A stretch of 13,598 nt of DNA. It comes from Paracoccaceae bacterium. Lineage in GTDB: Bacteria > Pseudomonadota > Alphaproteobacteria > Rhodobacterales > Rhodobacteraceae. Positions 7,728 through 13,598 of this stretch are shown one piece after another. The stretch is taken from contig SKNG01000457.1 in the NCBI GenBank assembly GCA_007120685.1, forward strand, positions 1-13,598, read 5' to 3'. Position numbers and translations under genes: made by a program. The notes beneath the pieces were generated by a model. It did not search any database, was not told where the DNA came from, and worked only from the letters and a program-made list of their open reading frames with translations. Positions within the stretch are counted from its first letter, which is position 1. Each line of letters opens with the position of its first letter.

Positions 7728-8546
7728 TCAGCCCTTGCCGACCGAGAAATCGTTGCCCGCCTGATCCTGCCCGCGCACCAGCCAGATCGGCCGCGCGGGG
7801 TAGTTCATGTGCGGCGACATCTTGCGCGCATAGACCGTGGCCGGGTTGTCCGGGCTGCGGTCGTAAAGCGAGGTCGCGGGCATGTAGCGGATGGCGTAAT
7901 CCGCCCGCCGCCGCGTGCCCCGGTTATGGGCCGAGCCATGCACCGTGTAGACATCGTGCAGCGATATCTGCCCCGGCGCCAGCACCACGTCGCGCGCGTT
8001 GGTCTCGTCCACCTCGGCCATGCGCTGGCCCAACGCCATGTCGTCGCGCGGGTCGATCTCGTGCAGCTCGATCCGCCGCGCCCGATGCGAGCCGGGAATA
8101 TAGCGCATGCAGCCGTTGTCGGGGTACGAGCCGTCGATGGCAACGCGCACGGTGACGGTGGCCAGCGGCCGGATCGGCCAGTATTGCCCGTCCTGATGCC
8201 ATGGCACGCCCTTGCCCACGGCGGGCGGCTTGGCGAACATCTGGCTGCCCCACAGGATGATGTCCGGGCCGATCAGCTGTTCCACCATGTCCAGGATATC
8301 CGGGTGCTGGCAGAATTCCAGGAAATCGGCATTGCCCATCAGCTTTGCCGACTGGCCATAGGGGTTGTGCGGGCCGGACAGCGCCTCGGGCGGCACGTCC
8401 GGGTGATCGTGGATCAGCTTGTCCACCGCCGCGCGCAGCCGACCCAGTACATCCTCCGGCAACCGATGGTCCGGAATGACCAGCCCGTCGCGGTGATAGC
8501 TGTCGATCTCGGCCTCGCTCAGCCGTACGCCCGTTGCCGTGCCCAT
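7728..8546 (-). CDS. Phytanoyl-CoA dioxygenase (PhyH) family Fe(II)/2-oxoglutarate oxygenase
   Basis: The 272-residue protein matches PhyH-family size. The iron ligands are visible as His117 and Asp119 in WHQDG (116-120) and the distal His203 in VHGSAHN. The Arg-rich RRRADYAIRY (212-221) follows where the 2-oxoglutarate-binding arginine is expected. NGCMRYIPGSH (144-154) is the usual family segment before the second half of the barrel. Such enzymes hydroxylate a C-H bond next to a carboxylate, thioester or amine, using O2 and 2-oxoglutarate. The ATG at 8546 has GGGGAGGAG about six bases upstream. It is the first gene of the leftward block and is divergent from tctC, with two palindromic operators between them. 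The family also includes ectoine and phosphonate hydroxylases; nothing here identifies the substrate. Confidence 0.9.
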   Translation of the reverse strand: MGTATGVRLSEAEIDSYHRDGLVIPDHRLPEDVLGRLRAAVDKLIHDHPDVPPEALSGPHNPYGQSAKLMGNADFLEFCQHPDILDMVEQLIGPDIILWGSQMFAKPPAVGKGVPWHQDGQYWPIRPLATVTVRVAIDGSYPDNGCMRYIPGSHRARRIELHEIDPRDDMALGQRMAEVDETNARDVVLAPGQISLHDVYTVHGSAHNRGTRRRADYAIRYMPATSLYDRSPDNPATVYARKMSPHMNYPARPIWLVRGQDQAGNDFSVGKG

Positions 8547-8580
8547 CGCTCTCCTCCCCGAATGCGTGCGCCATGCGGGA

Positions 8581-8609
8581 AGGGTAGCAGGAGTGAAACG
8601 AGGTTTCAA
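8581..8609 (-). promoter_or_regulatory. Candidate promoter for the dioxygenase-led operon
   Basis: On the minus strand TTGAAA (8609-8604) and TACCCT (8586-8581) are separated by 17 bp. This is a reasonable -35 box with a weak -10 box, upstream of the start at 8546. The palindrome at 8594-8608 overlaps the -35 box and the spacer, so a bound protein would block RNA polymerase. The assignment is by eye. Confidence 0.4.
8594..8608. promoter_or_regulatory. Palindromic operator 1 (TGAAAC-N3-GTTTCA)
   Basis: TGAAACGAGGTTTCA is a 15-bp palindrome with a 3-bp centre in the divergent 8547-8745 promoter region. Its consensus arms are identical to those of the second site, 25 bp away centre to centre. 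GAAA/TTTC dyads of this kind are known for KdgR-type IclR regulators, although the spacing differs by a base. The IclR protein at 505-1320 is the likely binder by inference. Confidence 0.68.
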
Positions 8610-8617
8610 AACAGAAA

Positions 8618-8634
8618 TTGAAACAGCGTTTCAA
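8618..8634. promoter_or_regulatory. Palindromic operator 2 (TTGAAAC-N3-GTTTCAA)
   Basis: TTGAAACAGCGTTTCAA is a 17-bp palindrome with a 3-bp centre and the same arms as operator 1. The inner arms of the two sites also form GTTTCAA-N8-TTGAAAC (8603-8624), so the whole 8594-8634 block is a compound dyad. It lies about 110 bp before the tctC start and could control the rightward promoter, whose own -35/-10 boxes are unclear (TTGGCC at 8642 and TACGCT at 8665 are a weak possibility). Confidence 0.68.
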
Positions 8635-8745
8635 AAAATCCTTGGCCGACTTGCGCTTTGGATCTACGCTTGTCGGCGACCGTGGCCGAGGAGGAGCCGG
8701 CGCTGGGCCGGTCGGAAAGCGGTCGCCAACAAGGAGGAGTTCCCG

Positions 8746-9714
8746 ATGACACGCCCTGATGCGAGACGGGCGGCGCTGGCGACTGCGGCGGCGCTGTCGA
8801 TGGCGGCGGTGGCCACGGCCGCCCATGCCGATTTTCCCACGCGCCCGGTCACGATGATCGTGCCCTTTGCCGCCGGGGGCGGCACCGATATCACCGCGCG
8901 CGTTCTTGCCGGCCCGATGGCCGAGGCGCTGGGCGGCGAGGTGGTGGTGCGCAATGTCGCCGGCGCCGGCGGCACCATCGGCGCGGCCGAGACAGCAGCG
9001 GCGCGCGCCGACGGGCACACCGTGGGCCTGCTGCCGGTGGGGCCGATGACCACCCAGCCGCATCTGCGCGCGTTGCCCTACGGGCCGGACAGTTTCGATT
9101 ACGTGTGCCTGGCCTATTCGGCGCCCTCGGCCATCGTGGTGCGCCAGGACAGCCCGTTCCAGAACCTCAACGACATGATCGACTACGCCCGTGCCAACCC
9201 GGGCGAGCTGAACTTTGCCGTGCAGGCCATCGGGTCGATCCCGCATGTCGCCGGGCTGGGCCTGGCCGAGGAAGCGGGGATCGACTTCACCTTCATCCCC
9301 TATGCCGGCGATGGCCCGTCCTTCACCGCCATGCTGGATGGCTCGGTGCATATGTTCATCTCGCATGTGTCCTTCCTGCGCACCAATGCCGATCAGGTGC
9401 GTTCCATCGCGCTGCTGTCCGACCAGCGGATGGACTCGGCGCCGGATCTGCTGACGGCGGGCGAACAGGGCGTAGAGATGAACTATCCGATCTGGGGCGG
9501 GCTGGTGGTGCCGCGCGGCACGCCGGCGGCGGCGCGCGATGCGCTGGAGGCGGCCTGCGAAGCAGGGGTGAACTCGCCCGCCTTCACCGAGCGGATGGAA
9601 GCGCTGGACACGCCCATCGTCTACATGGGCGGGGCCGAGTTCGAAGCCTTTGTGCGCGCCGAGTTCGAGCGCAACGGCGGGTTGCTGTCGGCGGCCGGGC
9701 TGATGGCCGACTGA
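8746..9714 (+). CDS. tctC: Tripartite tricarboxylate transporter substrate-binding protein (Bug/TctC family)
   Basis: The 322-residue protein starts with a typical Sec signal peptide: Arg residues, then an Ala-rich hydrophobic core, and AHA before Asp29 as the probable cleavage site. The mature protein begins DFPTRPVTMIVPFAAGGGTD, the hallmark N-terminus of Bug/TctC proteins, whose loop binds the carboxylate of the ligand. The body has further family features such as VVRNVAGAGGTIGA and PYAGDGPSF. It should act in the periplasm, delivering a small organic acid to the TctAB membrane unit encoded next. AAGGAGG eight bases before the ATG at 8746 is a near-perfect ribosome binding site and decides the start. 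It is divergent from the dioxygenase operon and probably shares its regulator. Ligand identity cannot be predicted; the family includes citrate, glutarate, terephthalate and amino-acid binders. Confidence 0.94.
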   Translation: MTRPDARRAALATAAALSMAAVATAAHADFPTRPVTMIVPFAAGGGTDITARVLAGPMAEALGGEVVVRNVAGAGGTIGAAETAAARADGHTVGLLPVGPMTTQPHLRALPYGPDSFDYVCLAYSAPSAIVVRQDSPFQNLNDMIDYARANPGELNFAVQAIGSIPHVAGLGLAEEAGIDFTFIPYAGDGPSFTAMLDGSVHMFISHVSFLRTNADQVRSIALLSDQRMDSAPDLLTAGEQGVEMNYPIWGGLVVPRGTPAAARDALEAACEAGVNSPAFTERMEALDTPIVYMGGAEFEAFVRAEFERNGGLLSAAGLMAD

Positions 9715-9723
9715 AACGGGGCG

Positions 9724-9779
9724 GGGCGCCGGGAACGTGTAGCGTGCAAAAGAGCGTATGCACACGCGTTCCGGCGCCC
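9724..9779 (+). terminator. Intercistronic hairpin between tctC and tctB
   Basis: GGGCGCCGG (9724-9732) pairs exactly with CCGGCGCCC (9771-9779). The stem continues as AACG/CGTT after a one-base bulge. An inner GTGCA/TGCAC stem (9744-9748, 9759-9763) can extend or compete with it. No U-run follows, so full termination is doubtful. A structure here could protect the tctC message or attenuate downstream genes, giving more binding protein than membrane subunits. It accounts for most of the 130-bp gap. Confidence 0.55.
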
Positions 9780-9844
9780 TTGCCACCGCTGACACCGGGC
9801 CCCGATGCAGGGGCCGTGAAGGGGGCCGCAACGGGGAAGGCGGC

Positions 9845-10306
9845 ATGATGCGATTGTCCCTTGCCACGCTGATCGGCGCCGGGCTGGCGCTGGTCTCGCT
9901 GTTCCTGATCCATCACACTTTCGAGCCCATCTATCAGCGCAGCTATCAGGCCGCCGGGCGCGGGCCAGTGTTCTTTCCGCGTATCCTGCTGGGCATCATG
10001 CTGGTGCTGTCGCTGGCGGTGATGGTGCAGGGGCTGCGCGAAACCGCGCTGCGCATCGAGCCTGCCCTGGCGCTGCGCATGGCCGCCGTGGTGGCGGTCA
10101 CGGCCGCTTATGTGCTGGCCATTACCCGGGCCGGCTTCCTGATCTCCAGCATCGCCTTCGCGCTGATCCTGCCGCCGCTGCTGGGTTATCGCCGGCCGCT
10201 GCCGATCCTGGCCGTGGCGGCGATCTATCCGCTGGCGGTCTGGTATCTGTTCGATCGGGTGGTGCGCATCCTGCTGCCCGCCTCGCCCTGGTTCGACAGG
10301 TTCTGA
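9845..10306 (+). CDS. tctB: Tripartite tricarboxylate transporter small membrane subunit TctB
   Basis: The 153-residue protein is hydrophobic with about four to five membrane segments, near residues 5-22, 45-63, 77-94, 97-113 and 118-136. A GRGPVFFPRILLG segment before the second helix is characteristic of TctB proteins. It forms the small integral subunit of the TTT transporter with TctA, driven by an ion gradient. Two adjacent ATGs (9845, 9848) follow GGGGAAGG; either is possible, and 9845 is used here. It lies between the binding-protein and large-subunit genes in the usual C-B-A order. Confidence 0.9.
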   Translation: MMRLSLATLIGAGLALVSLFLIHHTFEPIYQRSYQAAGRGPVFFPRILLGIMLVLSLAVMVQGLRETALRIEPALALRMAAVVAVTAAYVLAITRAGFLISSIAFALILPPLLGYRRPLPILAVAAIYPLAVWYLFDRVVRILLPASPWFDRF

Positions 10307-10359
10307 GATGATGGCCGGCACCAAGCCCCCCGCTCGCCCGTCCGGCAACGGAGGCTGTG

Positions 10360-11865
10360 ATGGGTGAGTTCGCGCTGGGCCTTGCCCATATCGCCTCGCT
10401 CGATACCATGCTGTCGATCCTGATCGGCACGGTGCTGGGGGTGCTGGTGGGGGTGATGCCGGGTCTGGGTTCGGTGATCGGCATTACCATGGTGCTGCCC
10501 TTCACGCTGGCCATGGGCCAGATGCCGGCGCTGGCGATGATGCTGGGTGTCTATTGCGGCTCGGTTTATGGCGGGTCGATCTCGGCCATCGTCATCAACA
10601 CGCCCGGCACCCCGCAGGCCGCCGCCACGGCGCTGGACGGCTTCCCCATGGCCCAGCGCGGCGAGGCCGATCTGGCCATCGGCTGGGCGACCGCGGCCTC
10701 GTTGGTGGGGGGGCTCTTCTCGGTCATCGTGCTGATGCTGGCGGCGCCGCAACTGGCCGCCTTCGCGCTGAACTTCACCGCCATCGAGACCTTCGCGCTG
10801 GGCTGTTTCGCGCTGATCTGCATCGCCGGCGTGTCGCAGGGCAGCATGCTGAAGGGGTTGCTGGCCGGCGCGCTGGGATTGTTCATCGCCTCGGTGGGGC
10901 TGGACCATGTCACCGGCGACATGCGCTTTACCTTCGGCAACTGGCAGATGGCGGCGGGCATCGGGCTGATCCCGGCGGTGGTGGGGCTGTTCGCGCTGTC
11001 CGAGGTCTTCATCCGGGCCAGCGAATACGGCCGGCCGAAGCCGCAGGTCGTGCACCGCGTGGGCTTCCGCCTGCCGCCGTTGCGCGATTGGCGGCCTCGG
11101 CTGGGGCTCTTGCTGAAGTCCTGCGCCATCGGGTCTTTCGTCGGCGCGCTGCCGGGCACCGGCGCGGCGACTTCGTCCTTCATCAGCTATGCCGAGGCCC
11201 GGCGCTCCTCGCCCCGTCGCGACAATCTGGGCAAGGGCGAGCCCGACGGGATCGTCGCCGCCGAGAGCGCCAACAATGCCGTCACCGGCAGCGCCATGGT
11301 GCCGACGCTGGCGCTGGGCATACCGGGCGATCCGGTGACGGCGGTGATGCTGGGCACGCTGATCATCCACGGCGTCACCCCCGGGCCACGGCTTTTCATC
11401 GAAACCATCGACATCGTCTACGCGGTGCTCTTGATCCTGGTGCTGGTCAATCTGCTGATGTTCGCCGTGGGGGCGCTGGGGGCGCAGCTGTTCACCCGCG
11501 TGCTGCGGGTGCCCGAACCCCTGTTGCTGACGATGGTGACGATCATCGCGCTGGTCGGCGCCTATGGCGTGCGGGGCAATGCGCTGGACCTGCTGATCGC
11601 GCTGGGCGCCGGGGTGCTGGGTTTCGTGCTGCGCAAGGGTGGCTTTCCGCTGGCGCCCTTGGTGATCGGCATGGTGCTCAGCCAGATGATCGAGAACGCG
11701 CTGCGCCAGGGGCTGTTGCTGACCCGGGGCAATTTCTGGGCCTTCTTCGAGCGGCCCATCGCGCTGACGCTCTTCGTGATCACCTTCCTGTTGCTGGTCT
11801 GGCCGCTCGCGGCCTGGGCGCTGCGCCGCTGGCAGGGCCGGGCAGGCACGGGCGCGGCGGAATAG
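10360..11865 (+). CDS. tctA: Tripartite tricarboxylate transporter large membrane subunit TctA
   Basis: The 501-residue, highly hydrophobic protein has the usual TctA length and roughly a dozen membrane segments. Family signatures are present in both halves. GVMPGLGSVIG (31-41) and INTPGTPQAAATALDG (79-94) lie near the N-terminus. In the middle are GFRLPPLRDWRP, GALPGTGAATSSF (262-274), EPDGIVAAESANNA and IPGDPVTAVMLG. The two-fold internal repeat of PG-containing motifs is typical of the family, in which they line the transport path. The ATG at 10360 has GGAGG five bases upstream; a GTG three bases earlier is too close to it. The gap to tctB is 53 bp. It ends the operon and converges on ridA, with the double-palindrome element between them. 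Confidence 0.95.
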   Translation: MGEFALGLAHIASLDTMLSILIGTVLGVLVGVMPGLGSVIGITMVLPFTLAMGQMPALAMMLGVYCGSVYGGSISAIVINTPGTPQAAATALDGFPMAQRGEADLAIGWATAASLVGGLFSVIVLMLAAPQLAAFALNFTAIETFALGCFALICIAGVSQGSMLKGLLAGALGLFIASVGLDHVTGDMRFTFGNWQMAAGIGLIPAVVGLFALSEVFIRASEYGRPKPQVVHRVGFRLPPLRDWRPRLGLLLKSCAIGSFVGALPGTGAATSSFISYAEARRSSPRRDNLGKGEPDGIVAAESANNAVTGSAMVPTLALGIPGDPVTAVMLGTLIIHGVTPGPRLFIETIDIVYAVLLILVLVNLLMFAVGALGAQLFTRVLRVPEPLLLTMVTIIALVGAYGVRGNALDLLIALGAGVLGFVLRKGGFPLAPLVIGMVLSQMIENALRQGLLLTRGNFWAFFERPIALTLFVITFLLLVWPLAAWALRRWQGRAGTGAAE

Positions 11866-11876
11866 GCGCGACGGAA

Positions 11877-11921
11877 AACGCGCGTTCGAACGCGCGTTCA
11901 ACGGGCCTTCGAAGGCCCGTT
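11877..11921 (-). terminator. Double-palindrome element, probable bidirectional terminator (copy B, inverted)
   Basis: Two perfect 22-bp palindromes lie one base apart between the convergent ends of tctA (11865) and ridA (11948). At 11877-11898 AACGCGCGTTC is followed by its reverse complement, and at 11900-11921 AACGGGCCTTC by its reverse complement. Read on the minus strand the order (GGGC-type, then CGCG-type) and the trailing TTTTCC match copy A at 3685-3730. The differences from copy A in each stem are compensating pairs. TTTT also follows on the plus strand, so it may stop transcription both ways. Confidence 0.72.
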
Positions 11922-11947
11922 TTCCCGCTCAATCGCAGCCGTCCGTT

Positions 11948-12313
11948 TCAGGCGCGAGGCCCGCGCAGGGCGATGCACTCGATCTCCACCTTCACCGGCA
12001 CCACCAGATCGCAGACGATGGTGGAGCGCGCGGGCTTCATCCCCGGAAACCGCGCCGCGTAAGCGGCATTGAAACCGGCGAAATCGGCCTTGTCGGTCAG
12101 GAAGACGGTGCATTTCACCACCCGGTCCATGCCCGATCCGGCCTCGGCCAGCAGCGCCTCGATCTGATCGAGCACCAGCGCCGTCTGCGCCTCGATCCCC
12201 TCGGGGATGCTGCCATCGGCGGCGATGGGCACCTGACCGGACAGGTAAACGGTATCGCCGGCCACGATGCCGGGTGAAAGCGGGATGGGCTTGTCGGGGC
12301 CAAGGCGTTGCAT
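11948..12313 (-). CDS. ridA: RidA family (reactive intermediate/imine deaminase) protein
   Basis: The 121-residue protein has the usual YjgF/YER057c/UK114 size and pattern. SGQVP (25-29) follows the first strands. The middle has VVKCTVFLTD (65-74) and FNAAYAARFP. KPARSTI contains Arg96, the substrate-carboxylate-binding arginine of RidA. VEIECIAL near the end contains the conserved acidic residue. Enzymes of this family hydrolyse reactive enamines or imines released by PLP enzymes, forming trimers in the cytosol. AAAGGAG five bases before the ATG at 12313 supports the start. The segment after the arginine (IVCDLVVP) departs from the archetypal VGVxxLP, so it may be a Rid subgroup rather than RidA proper. 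The PLP enzyme at 3804-5054 is a possible source of its substrate. It follows the endonuclease gene by 58 bp, on the same strand. Confidence 0.9.
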   Translation of the reverse strand: MQRLGPDKPIPLSPGIVAGDTVYLSGQVPIAADGSIPEGIEAQTALVLDQIEALLAEAGSGMDRVVKCTVFLTDKADFAGFNAAYAARFPGMKPARSTIVCDLVVPVKVEIECIALRGPRA

Positions 12314-12339
12314 GGCGTCTCCTTTGCTGGGTGATCGCA

Positions 12340-12358
12340 CCCTGCCTGTAAGGCAGGG
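12340..12358 (-). terminator. Small hairpin between endonuclease gene and ridA
   Basis: CCCTGCCT (12340-12347), loop GTA and AGGCAGGG (12351-12358) form an 8-bp GC-rich stem in the 58-bp gap upstream of ridA on the minus strand. There is no U-tract on the minus-strand side, so it is at best a weak terminator. It could lower readthrough from the restriction-modification pair into ridA. Confidence 0.45.
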
Positions 12359-12371
12359 CGGGGGCGAAAGG

Positions 12372-13091
12372 TCAATCCACGCAGGCCGGTGTGATGCCGA
12401 TGGCCAGCACCGGGCAACCGCCGTTGCGCCCCGCGTCCAGCCGATAAAGCAGCTTGCCCATCCAGGTCGTCGAGGCGCCGAACTTGCGGTAGACATCCTC
12501 GCGCCCCTCGCGCCCGTCCTTGTCCAGCACCCGGCCCAGCGAACGGAAGAAGGCGCTGTCCAGCGCGGCTCCCCGGGTCAGGATGATGCCGACGTCGATG
12601 GCCCCGGCCTCGTAGAAGGCGGCGAAGGCGGCCAGGTCGCGGTCATAGGTCTGGTCCTTGCTGTTCCATTCCAGATCCAGCGCCACCTTGCCGTTGACGA
12701 AATCGATGCGGTGCCCGTCCAGATAGCCGCGCCGCATGTAGCGCCGGATGGTGCCGCCGCCGCGTGCATCGACCAGCCGCACATGCAGATCGGCGTTGAT
12801 GCGCGCCTCTACCCAGTCCGGCGGGAACAGGGTTTCGATATGGCGCACGATGGGCCCCTTGCTGCCGCCGGGCGTGCGGATCTGGGTGCGGGTGATGCGC
12901 AGGGCCGTCAGGATTTCCAGCAGCGTGGCGAACTGGGCGGGAAAGCCGGTGGCCAGAATCCCGGCGGCGTTGCGGTAGGAATAGATCTCGTAGCGTTCCA
13001 GCACCGCCGGCGGGAAGAGATGCCGATAGCCCGCTTGCGGATCGGCGATGCGGCCTTCCGAGACATCCAGATCCAGCCCCGCCCCCCTCAT
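12372..13091 (-). CDS. BglII/BstYI-like type II restriction endonuclease
   Basis: The 239-residue protein resembles proteins annotated as the BglII/BstYI family. An RYEIYSYRNAAGIL start (33-46) leads to the central RIDFVNGKVALDLEWNSKD region (128-146). There Asp130, Asp139/Glu141 and Lys145 look like the PD-(D/E)xK-type metal-binding site. It is followed by RDLAAFAAFYEAGAIDVGII (151-170), and the C-terminal FGASTTWMGKLL is also typical. It would cut DNA at a specific site methylated by the partner enzyme. Its ATG overlaps the TGA of the MT-A70 methyltransferase gene (ATGA, 13088-13091), so translation is probably coupled and the methyltransferase is made first. The recognition site is unknown. 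Family recall is from pattern, not from a search. Confidence 0.82.
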   Translation of the reverse strand: MRGAGLDLDVSEGRIADPQAGYRHLFPPAVLERYEIYSYRNAAGILATGFPAQFATLLEILTALRITRTQIRTPGGSKGPIVRHIETLFPPDWVEARINADLHVRLVDARGGGTIRRYMRRGYLDGHRIDFVNGKVALDLEWNSKDQTYDRDLAAFAAFYEAGAIDVGIILTRGAALDSAFFRSLGRVLDKDGREGREDVYRKFGASTTWMGKLLYRLDAGRNGGCPVLAIGITPACVD

Positions 13092-13598
13092 TCGGCGGCA
13101 AGGCCGGAGTTGTAGCGATAGGTGTCCCAGGTGGGTTTGTAATCATCCTCGGCCTGGTTGCCCCAGACCGTCCAGCCGGCGCGCCGGCCACGGCCGAAAA
13201 GCTCCAGATAGGGGCCGGGAGAGCAGGCTTCGATGATCCCGTATTGCTCGTCCGGCTTGCGCGAATGCTCGCGCTTGCGGGTGGCGAACAGGTTCACCTG
13301 GCGCCGGCCGGGGGGCAGGGTGCGGGCGTTGCGGCCGCGCACGCCGAAGAGGATGATCTCGGTCACGTTGCGGAAATAGAAGCCGACACCGCGCCCGTCC
13401 GAGCCGCCGTCCTTGCGCACCTTGTGCCAGATCAGGTTGCTCTTGTATTCGAATCCCCAGGATGAGAGCACCTGCAACCCCTCGGGCAGCAGGGCGTTGG
13501 GCACCCAGAGGTAGCAATGCGCGGTGTCCTGCATCGCCTCGGCCACCGGCAGGGCGCAGATCTCGGCCAGATCCAGCGTGGGATAGCGCGACAGGCGC
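13088..13598 (-). CDS. MT-A70 family adenine-N6 DNA methyltransferase, C-terminal part, cut by window edge
   Basis: The frame is open from the right edge to the TGA at 13088, giving 170 residues of the C-terminal part. It begins RLSRYPTLDLAEICALPV, then HCYLWVPNALLPEGLQVLSSWGF and NLIWHK. GVGFYFRNVTEIILFGVRG comes next, followed by KREHSRKPDEQYGIIEACSPG and YLELFGR. This order (YPT-x-x-x-EI, LWVPN, WGF, FRN-x-E, HSRKPD) is the classical MT-A70 layout. The catalytic DPPW motif lies upstream of these in the family, so it must be outside the window. The enzyme transfers a methyl group from S-adenosylmethionine to adenine N6. Coupling to an endonuclease gene makes it the modification half of a type II system rather than a solitary regulator. 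The true start is not visible; the internal GTG at 13546 lies mid-domain. Confidence 0.88.
   Translation of the reverse strand, partial: RLSRYPTLDLAEICALPVAEAMQDTAHCYLWVPNALLPEGLQVLSSWGFEYKSNLIWHKVRKDGGSDGRGVGFYFRNVTEIILFGVRGRNARTLPPGRRQVNLFATRKREHSRKPDEQYGIIEACSPGPYLELFGRGRRAGWTVWGNQAEDDYKPTWDTYRYNSGLAAE

Noticed and set aside
5996..8155. A 719-codon plus-strand frame antisense to the TPP enzyme and dioxygenase genes
   Set aside because: The translation is compositionally biased with no recognisable domain, and both antisense genes have intact catalytic motifs and good ribosome binding sites.
7728..8546. Assignment of the dioxygenase to phosphonate (PhnY-type) or ectoine hydroxylase function
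   Set aside because: No phosphonate partner such as PhnZ or ectoine biosynthesis gene is present, and the TTT transporter points to carboxylates. Only the family can be supported.
8643..8654. TGGCCGACTTGC as a possible sigma-54 promoter for tctC
   Set aside because: The GG and GC elements are about 9 bases apart rather than the 12 needed, and no sigma-54 activator gene is nearby.

Overview
The window is very GC-rich, with codon third positions strongly biased to G or C. Its gene types suggest an alphaproteobacterium, most likely Rhodobacteraceae-like. These include tripartite tricarboxylate (TTT) and TRAP-TAXI type transporters, an IclR regulator and a fused ADP-forming acyl-CoA synthetase. 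The taxon is inferred from content and composition, not from a marker gene. No rRNA, tRNA, insertion sequence or CRISPR array is visible.

Layout, left to right. (1) 1-271, minus: the first 90 residues of a probable fused TRAP transporter permease, running off the left edge. (2) 505-3638, plus: an IclR-family regulator followed by a fused ADP-forming acyl-CoA synthetase. (3) 3804-8546, minus: a four-gene block transcribed leftward. In order it encodes a PhyH-type 2-oxoglutarate dioxygenase, a thiamine-diphosphate enzyme of the acetolactate synthase superfamily, an SDR dehydrogenase (its start overlaps the end of the TPP gene by 14 nt) and a sphingosine-1-phosphate-lyase/decarboxylase-like PLP enzyme. 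(4) 8746-11865, plus: a tctC-tctB-tctA transporter operon, divergent from the dioxygenase block. (5) 11948-13598, minus: a RidA protein preceded by a restriction-modification pair, an MT-A70 adenine methyltransferase (cut by the right edge) and a BglII/BstYI-like endonuclease joined by an ATGA overlap.

Regions 2-4 look like one catabolic island. The transporter would import a small carboxylate. A dioxygenase could hydroxylate it and a TPP enzyme could split or condense a C-C bond. The SDR and PLP enzymes could process the products, and the acyl-CoA synthetase could interconvert an acid and its CoA ester. A dioxygenase next to a TPP enzyme recalls the logic of alpha-oxidation (hydroxylate, then TPP lyase). 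The substrate is not known from sequence, so this pathway is a hypothesis.

The regulatory signals are the clearest unexplained structure. Two 15-bp palindromes of the form TGAAAC-N3-GTTTCA lie in the divergent promoter at 8594-8634, and the IclR protein is the natural candidate to bind them. Two copies of a double-palindrome element (3685-3730 and, inverted, 11877-11921) lie between convergent gene ends. They differ by paired, compensating base changes, which argues for conserved stem-loops, probably two-way terminators. No gene-free stretch exceeds 300 bases; the longest is 272-504.
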